The notes beneath the pieces are model-generated. The model searched no databases. It saw nothing but the letters and a program-made list of their open reading frames with translations, and was not told the DNA's origin. Shown here in pieces: positions 45,901 to 53,930 of a DNA stretch of 64,000 nt. Each line of letters starts with the position of its first letter. The stretch's first letter is position 1. Source of the DNA: Sutcliffiella rhizosphaerae (GTDB lineage Bacteria; Bacillota; Bacilli; Bacillales; Bacillaceae_I); assembly GCF_917563925.1 (NCBI RefSeq), contig NZ_CAKJTJ010000012.1, positions 1 through 64,000 of the forward strand, written 5' to 3'. The translations under genes were made by a program, and so were the position numbers.

Positions 45901-46127
45901 TCGCACAAGCATTCCACATTGAGAGGTTCCATATATACCTTATCTGCGATATTACTATCAGTCATAATAGTAGCAGGATTGTTATTTACAAGTATTACTT
46001 CCAATCCCTCTTCCCTCAATGCCAAGCAGGCTTGTGTTCCTGCGTAATCAAACTCTGCAGCCTGACCAATTACGATTGGACCAGAGCCTATAACTAACAC
46101 TTTTTTTATCGTTTCATATAGTGGCAT
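42903..46127 (-). CDS. carB: Carbamoyl-phosphate synthase large chain, arginine-linked
   Basis: A 1074-residue enzyme with two ATP-grasp halves. [21 protein letters not shown] and, near residue 555, [20 protein letters not shown] start the two halves; [21 protein letters not shown] and [21 protein letters not shown] are the metal loops. An allosteric C-terminal domain ([16 protein letters not shown]) follows. Location inside the arginine operon marks it as the arginine-specific enzyme, distinct from the pyrimidine one expected elsewhere. It overlaps carA by 14 bases. Confidence 0.96.
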   Translation of the reverse strand: [1074 protein letters not shown]

Positions 46128-47190
46128 ATGACATTACTCCTGTTTTTTCATTGATGTAATTTAAAAATTGGATAAAGACATAATGTGTATCCTGTGGACC
46201 TGGGTGTGCTTCTGGATGAAATTGAACACTTATCACTTTGAAAGAATTATGCTTAAGTCCTTCTACTGTTTGGTCGTTAATATTTTTGTGAGTGACTGTG
46301 AAGATATTCTGATCTATTGAAGTTTCGGAAACTACGTAACTATGGTTTTGCGAAGTCATGAATACTTTTCCTGTTATCAAGTCTTTTACAGGATGATTTC
46401 CCCCCCGATGACCAAATAACAACTTTTCTGTATCTGCACCAAAGGCAAGTGCTATTAGTTGGTGACCTAAACAAATACCTAATGATGGATACGCTTCTGC
46501 CATCTGTTTATATTCTATTAGGAATTTACTTAACACCTTGGGATCTCCTGGACCATTACTAAACACAATACCATCAGGATTTAGTTTTACTATTTCGGTA
46601 AAAGTAGAGGTATATGGCATAATCGAAACGCTACATCCCTCTTTTAACAGCGCTTCTAAAATGGACTTTTTATACCCAAAATCGAGCAGTGCAACGTGAG
46701 GACCATTCCCTTGATAAAACATCATCTCTTTTGTTGATACAACCTCAACCCAGTTTGGATAATCCTTTTGTTGAGGGAAAATACCAGGTTGTTTCGTAAT
46801 GATGCCTTTCAAGGAGCCATGCTTCCGAATGGTTTTTACTAGTTCCCTAGTGTCAACGTCTACCAAACCGCTAATATTCAAGCTTTCCAACCATTCATTT
46901 GCAGCTCTTTCTGATGAATAATGGTTTGGAAATGTACATGACTCACCCATCACAACTCCCTTAATATGAATAGTATCACCTTCAAAATCACGAGAATTTA
47001 TACCATAGTTGCCAATAAGCGGATAACAAAATACAATAATTTGTCCTGCATAGGAAGGATCAGACATAATCTCCTGATATCCTGTCATACTTGTATTGAA
47101 TACAACTTCCCCAACAGCGTCTTTTTCACTTCCAATAAATGTACCAGGGAATACCTCTCCTGTCTCAAGTACTAAGAACCCCTTTTCCAT
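46114..47190 (-). CDS. carA: Carbamoyl-phosphate synthase small chain (glutaminase)
   Basis: A 358-residue class I amidotransferase subunit feeding ammonia to CarB. GYQEIMSDPSYAGQIIVFCYPLIGNYG is the N-terminal signature; SLGICLGHQLIALAFGADTEKL holds the nucleophile Cys, and VISVQFHPEAHPGP the catalytic His-Glu. GAGGAGGT precedes the ATG at 47190; a longer reading enters argD. Confidence 0.96.
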   Translation of the reverse strand: MEKGFLVLETGEVFPGTFIGSEKDAVGEVVFNTSMTGYQEIMSDPSYAGQIIVFCYPLIGNYGINSRDFEGDTIHIKGVVMGESCTFPNHYSSERAANEWLESLNISGLVDVDTRELVKTIRKHGSLKGIITKQPGIFPQQKDYPNWVEVVSTKEMMFYQGNGPHVALLDFGYKKSILEALLKEGCSVSIMPYTSTFTEIVKLNPDGIVFSNGPGDPKVLSKFLIEYKQMAEAYPSLGICLGHQLIALAFGADTEKLLFGHRGGNHPVKDLITGKVFMTSQNHSYVVSETSIDQNIFTVTHKNINDQTVEGLKHNSFKVISVQFHPEAHPGPQDTHYVFIQFLNYINEKTGVMSYATI

Positions 47191-47191
47191 T

Positions 47192-48376
47192 TTATACCTC
47201 CTCACACATGTGTAAGACTTTGATGAATTGACCCAAAAATAGCTGTATGGTTTTCTTGGATACATTAATCGGGGGAAGAATACGTATCACATTTTTACCT
47301 GCACTAAGTATAAGAAGCTTTTCCTGAAGTGCAGCTTTTACGTATGGTAATGCATCTCCTGCTACTTCCAACCCAATCAAAAAACCGATTCCTCTTACCT
47401 GTATTATGTTTGGAAATTTTTCACTTACCTTTTCTAATTCTTGCAGAAAAAATTTACTAGTTTGATTTGATGCATCTAGAAAGTCTGGAGAAATCTCTGT
47501 CAACGTGGCGATTGCCGCACTACATGCGAGAGGATTACCTCCAAAAGTGCTTCCATGCATTCCTGGTTGAAAAGTGCTTGCAACCTTTCCCTTTGCAAGC
47601 ATGGCACCAATTGGGAATCCTGACCCAAGTCCTTTTGCTAATGTCATAATGTCTGGTTCAATCCCATATTGTTCGTAAAGAAATAGGCTACCAGTTCTTC
47701 CCATTCCTGTTTGAACTTCATCCACAATGAAAAGAATATCTTGTTGTTTACATATTTCAGCAAGCTCTTTTATCCATGCCGGCTCTGCTGGAATTACACC
47801 ACCTTCTCCTTGAAGTAACTCCAACATCACCGCAGTTGGTTTTATTTCTTTTATTGCCTGTAAAGTTTCCCACTCATTAAATCTCAAATGGATAAATCCT
47901 TCAGGTAATGGTTCAAAACCGGTTTTTATTTTTTCTTGTCCTGTTGCAGCAACTGTTGCAAGAGTTCTACCATGAAAGCTTTGATGAAAGGTTATAATTT
48001 TTGCAGACCTTTCCGTCTTTTTATTTTCATAGGCTTTAACAAGCTTTATTGCTGCTTCGTTTGCTTCCGCACCACTATTACAGAAAAAAACTTGGTCAAA
48101 ACAAGAACGAGAAGTTAGGATATTTGCAAGTTCTTCTTGTTTTGGCAGTTGATAGAGATTGGATATATGCCATAGGGAGTCGAGCTGTTCTTGGAGGGCT
48201 GCCTTTACTGGTAAAGGGCAGTGCCCGAGATTGCAAGTTGCAATACCAGAAGTGAAATCCAAATATTCTTCTCCATCAGCTGACCAAACGATACTTCCGC
48301 TTCCTTTCGTAATCGCCAGCGGAAAACGGCTGTAAGTATTCATAATGGAAGAATAGTTACTTAATGTATTAGACAT
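47192..48376 (-). CDS. argD: Acetylornithine aminotransferase
   Basis: A 394-residue class III PLP transaminase. FDQVFFCNSGAEANEAAIKLV, ITFHQSFHGRTLATVAATGQ, LFIVDEVQTGMGRTG and the PLP lysine in IMTLAKGLGSGFPIGAML are conserved. The start at 48376 overlaps argB by eight bases, and its stop abuts the carA ATG by one base. It converts N-acetylglutamate semialdehyde to acetylornithine. Confidence 0.96.
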   Translation of the reverse strand: MSNTLSNYSSIMNTYSRFPLAITKGSGSIVWSADGEEYLDFTSGIATCNLGHCPLPVKAALQEQLDSLWHISNLYQLPKQEELANILTSRSCFDQVFFCNSGAEANEAAIKLVKAYENKKTERSAKIITFHQSFHGRTLATVAATGQEKIKTGFEPLPEGFIHLRFNEWETLQAIKEIKPTAVMLELLQGEGGVIPAEPAWIKELAEICKQQDILFIVDEVQTGMGRTGSLFLYEQYGIEPDIMTLAKGLGSGFPIGAMLAKGKVASTFQPGMHGSTFGGNPLACSAAIATLTEISPDFLDASNQTSKFFLQELEKVSEKFPNIIQVRGIGFLIGLEVAGDALPYVKAALQEKLLILSAGKNVIRILPPINVSKKTIQLFLGQFIKVLHMCEEV

Positions 48377-49163
48377 GCTGTTTCAGTACCTCCTCTATAT
48401 AAAAGGTAGTTCCAGCTACTGCTTCCCCTGTTGCAAATTTATGAACTAGATTTGCCTTCGAACCATTCACTATCCCTACTTTTTCTACGCCAGACTTCAA
48501 GCATGAAATTGCCGCTTTTACCTTTGGGATCATCCCACTTGTAATGTGTTGCTCTTCAATTAATTTGGTCACTTCTAAATCTGAAATAGTTGGGATAACG
48601 TTACCATTAAGTAATACACCATCGACGTCACTTACCATACATAACGGTGCCTGAAAATGTTTTGCGATAGCTGCTGCTGCCAAATCAGCATTAGTATTAT
48701 AATGCTGACCTTGTTTATCTACTGCAACTGGAGAAATAACTGGAATAATTCCCTCATTAATCAACGTCAAAAGTAAATTCTTGTTAACTTCAAAAATTTC
48801 TCCTACCAAACCTAGTTCTTCCGAATTTTCTAACGGTTTTGCTTTTAATAGCATACCGTCTACACCACTTAACCCTAAGGCTATCCCTCCTGCCTTTATA
48901 ATGTGTCGAACAATGAGTTTATTAACATTACCAGAAAGAACCATTTCAACAACATCTAAAACTGGAACTGTTGTTTTTCTTAAACCGTTTACAAAAACGG
49001 TCTCCACATCCAATGTATGTAAAAGTTCCGTTATAGCAGGCCCGCCACCATGAACAATAATTGGATGTATCCCATTTGACTTAAGTTTTACAATTTCGGT
49101 AAAGAATGAGGAAGGAAGAACATCTACCGTACTTCCTCCACATTTAATCACTAACATTTTCAT
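48369..49163 (-). CDS. argB: N-acetylglutamate kinase
   Basis: A 264-residue amino-acid kinase. LVIKCGGSTVDVL, HPIIVHGGGPAI, VNGLRKTT, YNTNADLAAAAIAKHF and SDVDGVLLNGNVIP are diagnostic. The feedback-binding N-terminal helix of arginine-sensitive ArgB proteins is not evident, as expected when control is at ArgJ. GGGGAGGGG precedes the ATG. Confidence 0.95.
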   Translation of the reverse strand: MKMLVIKCGGSTVDVLPSSFFTEIVKLKSNGIHPIIVHGGGPAITELLHTLDVETVFVNGLRKTTVPVLDVVEMVLSGNVNKLIVRHIIKAGGIALGLSGVDGMLLKAKPLENSEELGLVGEIFEVNKNLLLTLINEGIIPVISPVAVDKQGQHYNTNADLAAAAIAKHFQAPLCMVSDVDGVLLNGNVIPTISDLEVTKLIEEQHITSGMIPKVKAAISCLKSGVEKVGIVNGSKANLVHKFATGEAVAGTTFYIEEVLKQHV

Positions 49164-49178
49164 AAAATCCCCTCCCCA

Positions 49179-50417
49179 TTAAGTACGATAAGAGGCATTT
49201 ATTCGGACATAATCGTAGGAAAGATCACAACCCCATGCTGTTGCATTATTCGTACCTTCTCCAAGCTGTATATGAATATCAATTTTTTCATTTTTCAAAT
49301 ATAATGCTGCTTCAGATTCCTTAAATGATATAGGCAGACCGTTTTCAACAATTTTTATTGGTCCAAGACTTATATGAATGTTCATAGGATCAAACAGAAT
49401 TCCACTATATCCAACTGCTGACACAATTCTTCCCCAGTTTGCATCTTCTCCGTATATCGCTGTTTTTACAAGACTTGAACCGACAATCGTTTTGGCAATA
49501 GTTTGGGCATCAGAGTTCGTTAATGCCCCTTTAACCTGTACTTCTATAAGCTTAGTGGCACCTTCCCCATCACGGGCAATCTGTTTAGCTAATGATTCAC
49601 AGACTTGCTTCAATCCTTCCTTGAAAAGTAAATATTCTTGATCATGAAGAGACCATTCACTATTGTTGGCTAATCCATTTGCAAGTACCAATACCATATC
49701 ATTAGTACTTGTGTCACCATCTACAGTTATCATGTTAAATGTTTCATTCGTTACATCTTTCAATGCCTGATTAAGTGCACTTGATTGGATATTTATATCT
49801 GTAGTGATAAAACCAAGCATTGTTGCCATATTAGGGTGTATCATCCCAGATCCTTTGGCAGCGCCAGCAATGGTCATCGTTTTTCCGTCAATTGTGATTT
49901 GTACACATGCCTGCTTAGGAAATGTGTCCGTCGTAAGGATGGAATGATGAAAGGCATCATAATCCCTTACTCCTTCGATTGTTGTAATCGATTCGACTCC
50001 CTGCTGTATCTTTTGAATAGGAAGCTGCTCTCCAATCACCCCTGTCGAAATAACAGCAACATCGTTTTCTAAAAGCCCTGCCTTCTGGGCATATATCCTC
50101 CGCATTTCATAGGCATTAATAAAACCAATTTCTCCTGTACACGAATTTGCATTGCCGGAATTAACTAAAACACCTTGAAGTGTTTTATTCTCATTAATGC
50201 TTTCTTGTGTAACCTTTAATGGAGGTGCTTGGAAAATATTTGTTGTGTAAACTGCTGCTGCTTTAGCTGGAACACTAGAGTAAATCCAACCCAGGTCTTT
50301 TCTTTTTCGATTAATCCCGCAATGTAAACCTCCTGCAGAAAAACCTAATGGTGTACAAATATGCCCATGAGTTACGTCAGTCCATTTTACATGTTCCATT
50401 AATATATCTGTTTTCAC
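49179..50417 (-). CDS. argJ: ArgJ ornithine acetyltransferase / N-acetylglutamate synthase
   Basis: A 412-residue autoprocessed enzyme that moves the acetyl group from acetylornithine to glutamate and so closes the cycle. The self-cleavage site ATMLGF lies in GMIHPNMATMLGFITTD; NTFNMITVDGDTSTNDMV-like residues (ETFNMITVDGDTSTNDMV) and EDANWGRIVSAVGYSG follow. Translation starts at GTG 50417 with GGGGTG upstream. No argA is needed if the protein is bifunctional. Confidence 0.95.
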   Translation of the reverse strand: MKTDILMEHVKWTDVTHGHICTPLGFSAGGLHCGINRKRKDLGWIYSSVPAKAAAVYTTNIFQAPPLKVTQESINENKTLQGVLVNSGNANSCTGEIGFINAYEMRRIYAQKAGLLENDVAVISTGVIGEQLPIQKIQQGVESITTIEGVRDYDAFHHSILTTDTFPKQACVQITIDGKTMTIAGAAKGSGMIHPNMATMLGFITTDINIQSSALNQALKDVTNETFNMITVDGDTSTNDMVLVLANGLANNSEWSLHDQEYLLFKEGLKQVCESLAKQIARDGEGATKLIEVQVKGALTNSDAQTIAKTIVGSSLVKTAIYGEDANWGRIVSAVGYSGILFDPMNIHISLGPIKIVENGLPISFKESEAALYLKNEKIDIHIQLGEGTNNATAWGCDLSYDYVRINASYRT

Positions 50418-50434
50418 ATTTTCACCCCATTTTC

Positions 50435-51481
50435 TTATGGATAAACAGGTGTCATTTGTAGTCCTGTTTGTTCTTCCCAACCATTCATAATATTCATGTT
50501 TTGTATTGCTTGCCCTGATGCACCCTTCATGACATTATCAATGACAGATACAATAATGAGACGATTTGTCCTTTCATCTACTTTTAGACCAATATCGCAA
50601 TAATTGGAACCATAGACCTCTTTTGTAGAAGGCCAAGCATTTTCAGAACGAATTCTGACAAAATAATGGTTTTGATAATAATGGTTATATAGTTCTAATA
50701 ATGTTTGAGTTGATTCATTTTTGGAAAGATCCGCATATATCGTACACATAATACCTCTTGACATAGGAATCAGATGAGTGGAAAAAGTTATGTTACAAGA
50801 TTCTGCAGCGAGATTTTGCATACATTGTTCCATTTCCGGGATGTGCTGATGTGTTCCAATTTTATATGCTTTTACATTCTCATTCACTTCACAATAATGT
50901 GTTCCTAGGGTTGCCTTTCTTCCCGCACCAGTTACACCGGATTTTCCATCTATAATAATGGAATTTGTATGAATCGAATTTTTTACTAGTAATGGTGCTA
51001 AACCTAATAAAGTTGCTGTCGGATAACATCCAGGATTTGCAATAAATGTTGATTGAGCAATTTCCCTTTTATATAATTCCGATAATCCATATGTAAATTT
51101 TTGTAGTATTTTACTAGGTGATGATGAATTTTTATACCATTCTTCGTATAATGAAGAATCTTTTAGCCTGTGGTCTCCTGATAAATCTATACATGGAATC
51201 TCATTCTCTATAAATCTTGGGATTAACTCTTTTGCAACACCAGATGGAGTTGCGAAGAAGAAAAAGTCTGCCTCATTCATTGCATGATCAACATTTGTTT
51301 CTTCTAATTTCTGCTCAATAATTCCTTGTAGATGAGGATACTGCTCTGAAATCATTTTTCCACTTGTGGAGTGGGATGCAAGGAAACTTATTTCTACTTT
51401 CGGATGCTGTTGTAATATTCTAATTAATTCTACTCCGCTGTAACCGTTAGCTCCGATAATTCCTACCTTCAAATCCCTCAT
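50435..51481 (-). CDS. argC: N-acetyl-gamma-glutamyl-phosphate reductase
   Basis: A 348-residue semialdehyde dehydrogenase-like enzyme. VGIIGANGYSGVELIRIL is the NADP loop. FIANPGCYPTATLLGLAPL holds the catalytic Cys, and SGVTGAGRKA with HQHIPEMEQ the partner His. First gene of the cluster. The ATG at 51481 follows AGGGAAAGG. The promoter and ARG box lie directly upstream. Confidence 0.95.
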   Translation of the reverse strand: MRDLKVGIIGANGYSGVELIRILQQHPKVEISFLASHSTSGKMISEQYPHLQGIIEQKLEETNVDHAMNEADFFFFATPSGVAKELIPRFIENEIPCIDLSGDHRLKDSSLYEEWYKNSSSPSKILQKFTYGLSELYKREIAQSTFIANPGCYPTATLLGLAPLLVKNSIHTNSIIIDGKSGVTGAGRKATLGTHYCEVNENVKAYKIGTHQHIPEMEQCMQNLAAESCNITFSTHLIPMSRGIMCTIYADLSKNESTQTLLELYNHYYQNHYFVRIRSENAWPSTKEVYGSNYCDIGLKVDERTNRLIIVSVIDNVMKGASGQAIQNMNIMNGWEEQTGLQMTPVYP

Positions 51482-51508
51482 CCTTTCCCTAGGTTCATAA
51501 TATGAATT

Positions 51509-51537
51509 ATTATAACTATATATGCATAAAAATACAA
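51509..51537 (-). promoter_or_regulatory. argC promoter
   Basis: On the minus strand TTGTAT (51532-51537), 17 bases, TATAAT (51509-51514). An ARG-box-like site covers the -35 and half the spacer. Confidence 0.7.
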
Positions 51538-51538
51538 T
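51521..51538. promoter_or_regulatory. ARG box (AhrC/ArgR operator) at argC
   Basis: TATGCATAAAAATACAAT matches CATGAATAAAAATKCAAK at 15 of 18 positions. A partial second site (TATGAATTATTATAAC from 51501) covers the -10. Paired boxes are the rule at argC in B. subtilis. Confidence 0.75.
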
Positions 51539-51597
51539 AAAGAATTGTAAAAAAAGTTAACAAGGTTCAGTGATTATTTTCGGAATAAACTATTTTA

Positions 51598-51752
51598 TTG
51601 ATTTCTTCTCTACATTTATGCTATTGTTTAACTGCGATGAGCTGAATTGTGTAAGTCGATGAACACGCTGTTTAAGCAAGGCATGAATGTGGTCATGCTG
51701 TTTATCGCCTCAATACGCAAGAAGGCACCTTTTTAGGTGCCTTCTTTTTTAG
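51598..51752 (+). ncRNA. Candidate structured small RNA or leader, ending in a terminator
   Basis: A plausible promoter (TTGATT 51598-51603, 18 bases, TATTGT 51622-51627) precedes about 120 transcribed bases. These include a 12-bp bulged hairpin (around TAAGCAAGGCATGA and TCATGCTGTTTA), a possible closing pair GCGAT/ATCGC, and a strong terminator, AAGAAGGCACCT (51719-51730) with AGGTGCCTTCTT (51735-51746) and T-run. It could be an independent RNA or an attenuator of the gene at 51882. A 25-codon frame (MNTLFKQGMNVV..) inside has no binding site. No known RNA class recognised. Confidence 0.45.
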
Positions 51753-51881
51753 TTTCATCCTCTTGTTTTTGTTCGTGGTCTGCTCAAATACTTATCAAGG
51801 TTGGACTAAACTCTTCTGCTTTTCTAAATTTTTCTTCTTTTGATATAATAGCTACATCATGAAATGAAAGAAGGAATTATA

Positions 51882-52889
51882 TTGGTACGCTTTGGTATTA
51901 TAGGAACAAATCGGATTACAGAGTCCTTTATAGATGCAGCAAGAGAGCTAAATGACTTTAAATTATCAGCCATCTATTCAAGAAAACAGGAAACTGCCAC
52001 TGATTTTGCAGCTAAATATGATGTAGAGCATACATACACGGATTTGAATGAATTTGCAAAAAGCGAACATACTGATGCAGTCTACATTGCCAGTCCTAAC
52101 TCTTTACATTCCAGTCAGGCGATTACTTGTATGCAACATGGAAAACATGTAATTTGCGAAAAACCATTTGCCTCCACTTCAAAGGAAGTAGAACAAATGA
52201 TAGATGTTGCCAGAAGGAACGATGTAGTTCTAATGGAGGCAATGAAATCAACTGTATTACCAAATTTTATTACTATTAAAGAGAACTTGCACAAAATTGG
52301 AAAAGTCCGCAGATACTGTGCAAGCTACTGTCAATATTCCTCACGATATGATAAGTATAAAGAAGGTATTGTTCTCAATGCCTTTAAACCAGAGTTTTCT
52401 AATGGCGCATTAATGGATATTGGAATATATACCATTTACCCTATGGTCGCTCTTTTTGGTAAACCTAAATTCTTACATGCGAGTTCGTATATGCTCTCTA
52501 CTGGTGTAGACGGGCAAGGTAGTATCATGTTTACTTTTGATGAAATGGAAGCGACCGTTAATTATTCAAAAATTGCAGATTCTTTTCTTCCTACTGAAAT
52601 CCAAGGTGAAGCAGGTAGTATGATTATTGACAAGATACACACTCCTGAGAATGTAAGAATACTCTACCGGAATGGTTCGGAAGAAGTCTTAACAGTTTCT
52701 CAACTTTCCAAGTCCATGTACTATGAAGCGAAAGAATTTATAGACCTAATAAATAGTGGAAAAAAAGAATCGTCACTAAACTCCCATAATAATTCATTGC
52801 AAACAATCAAGTTAATAGAAGAAGCAAGAAGAATAACCGGGATTGTCTATCCAGCAGATCTAACAAATAACGAAAGGGACCGCCATTAG
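51882..52889 (+). CDS. Gfo/Idh/MocA-family oxidoreductase (second)
   Basis: A 335-residue NAD(P) dehydrogenase. VRFGIIGTNRITESFIDAA, AVYIASPNSLHSSQAI, GKHVICEKPFASTSKEVEQM (EKP motif) and GALMDIGIYTIYPMVALFG are typical. The best start is TTG 51882 with GAAGGAA six bases before; the ATG at 51864 has no site. The stop codon lies within the terminator hairpin. It differs from the copy at 37.6 kb, so these are paralogous groups, not a duplication. Confidence 0.9.
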   Translation: MVRFGIIGTNRITESFIDAARELNDFKLSAIYSRKQETATDFAAKYDVEHTYTDLNEFAKSEHTDAVYIASPNSLHSSQAITCMQHGKHVICEKPFASTSKEVEQMIDVARRNDVVLMEAMKSTVLPNFITIKENLHKIGKVRRYCASYCQYSSRYDKYKEGIVLNAFKPEFSNGALMDIGIYTIYPMVALFGKPKFLHASSYMLSTGVDGQGSIMFTFDEMEATVNYSKIADSFLPTEIQGEAGSMIIDKIHTPENVRILYRNGSEEVLTVSQLSKSMYYEAKEFIDLINSGKKESSLNSHNNSLQTIKLIEEARRITGIVYPADLTNNERDRH

Positions 52890-52906
52890 ATGGCTGGTCC
52901 CTTTTT
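52876..52906 (+). terminator. Terminator overlapping the Gfo/Idh stop codon
   Basis: GGGACCGCCA (52876-52885) pairs with TGGCTGGTCCC (52891-52901), then TTTTT. The TAG at 52887 is in the loop. Confidence 0.88.
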
Positions 52907-52974
52907 CTAGTAAACTATTACCCAATTTATTAAATCTATTAAAAATGGACTATAGGCAGAGGTCATTCGTCCAC

Positions 52975-53000
52975 TCTTTTCTCTATTAAATTCATACAAT
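52975..53000 (+). promoter_or_regulatory. Possible SigK-type promoter of the spore-coat genes
   Basis: CATACAAT (52993-53000) with an AC about 16-17 bases upstream fits the mother-cell SigK pattern (AC, then CATA---T). Assigned mainly because CotX-type genes are SigK-dependent. Confidence 0.4.
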
Positions 53001-53029
53001 GTGGTAGATAAGAAAAGGGGGTGTAAGGA

Positions 53030-53245
53030 ATGGCAGAAAGTAAAAAATTACAAAGCGACATTTCTAATCTGACTCAATCTACAACCAATATGATGCTACA
53101 AAATGTTTTAAAGAAACACAAAGTAAAACTAAATGGAGATAATCTCTCCAAAGATCAAAAAGCGCAACTTCGTAAGCTGGTTGCAGATATTCAGGATTCC
53201 TTTGGAAAACTGGAAAAGCTTCAAAATGAAGAAAAAAATCAATAA
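53030..53245 (+). CDS. Small spore-coat protein, CotW-like
   Basis: A 71-residue charged, helical protein (NLTQSTTNMMLQNVLKKHKV, LSKDQKAQLRKLVADIQDSF). GGGGGTGTAAGG precedes the ATG. Its pairing with a CotX protein 27 bases downstream suggests it corresponds to CotW of the cotVWXYZ cluster; sequence support alone is weak. Confidence 0.6.
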   Translation: MAESKKLQSDISNLTQSTTNMMLQNVLKKHKVKLNGDNLSKDQKAQLRKLVADIQDSFGKLEKLQNEEKNQ

Positions 53246-53272
53246 AACAAATCTTAATGGGGGATTTTTATA

Positions 53273-53743
53273 ATGAGAAATGTAGACAACTGGTTATTTG
53301 GAAGTAGAGAATGCTCAAACTCTTGTAATAACACTTGGAACGCATTAGATGAGAGAAGTAGACATCCACTAGATGATATAGCTCAAGAAGCTGACCAAGT
53401 AAATAAAATGATTCAAAAATCATTTGAGCAAATAGTCATTAGAAATTCTTGTGATGTAGAAGTTTCCACAACTGATACAAAAATTGCCGCTTCTTTACAG
53501 GCTGCTATTCAAGCTGCAATTGCTTTAGTTATTAGTGTAAGTATTGCAGATAGCAGCAAAGCAGAAACAATCACTCAAGAACTACTACAAAAATCTAAGT
53601 CCGTTCAAGTAAATCATCAACAAACTGTCATTGAAAATTCTAAAGGTGTACGTGTAGCAACAACTGATACAGACGTTACCCTTAACATTCAATTGTTAAT
53701 TCAATTATTAATTGCTTTGGTTGTTAGTGTAGATATTCTATAA
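53273..53743 (+). CDS. cotX: Spore coat protein X (CotX) family, two repeats
   Basis: A 156-residue protein of the spore crust/insoluble fraction. It carries two copies of the Coat_X module: VIRNSCDVEVSTTDTKIAAS then LQAAIQAAIALVISVSI, and VIENSKGVRVATTDTDVTLN then IQLLIQLLIALVVSVDIL. The head contains Cys pairs (RECSNSCNN) that could cross-link. Expressed in the mother cell in relatives. Confidence 0.88.
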   Translation: MRNVDNWLFGSRECSNSCNNTWNALDERSRHPLDDIAQEADQVNKMIQKSFEQIVIRNSCDVEVSTTDTKIAASLQAAIQAAIALVISVSIADSSKAETITQELLQKSKSVQVNHQQTVIENSKGVRVATTDTDVTLNIQLLIQLLIALVVSVDIL

Positions 53744-53802
53744 TTGGAAGCTTTGCCCTCTTTCAAAATACTAGATGCTTATGCTACACTCCTTTCTTAT
53801 CA

Positions 53803-53830
53803 TGAAAAACGACCCGCCTATCGTTTTTCA
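53803..53830 (+). terminator. Terminator-like hairpin after cotX
   Basis: TGAAAAACGA (53803-53812) and TCGTTTTTCA (53821-53830) pair perfectly. T-rich stem end. Confidence 0.7.
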
Positions 53831-53904
53831 AACTTTTCATCAACTTTTTAGCCTCCTCTGTTAAACCCATCTTACACCACCACACCTATAAATAGAACGG
53901 GAAC

Positions 53905-53930
53905 GAAGAAGATCCTTAGTGATCTTCTTT
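53905..53930 (+). repeat. Left 26-bp hairpin flanking mobile element copy 2
   Basis: GAAGAAGATCCTTAGTGATC then TTCTTT; AAGAAGATC and GATCTTCTT form the stem. Identical over all 26 bases to 54149-54174. Confidence 0.9.

Noticed and set aside
42903-46127. Many plus-strand open frames inside carB and the other arg genes
   Set aside because: They are antisense shadows of strongly supported enzymes, without ribosome binding sites.
51654-51740. 25-codon frame MNTLFKQGMNVV.. as a possible type I toxin or leader peptide
   Set aside because: There is no ribosome binding site, and its codons are explained by the RNA hairpins and terminator. I kept it only as part of the RNA candidate.
37639-52889. 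The two Gfo/Idh/MocA genes as a duplication
   Set aside because: Their sequences diverge strongly outside the family motifs, and their neighbourhoods differ.
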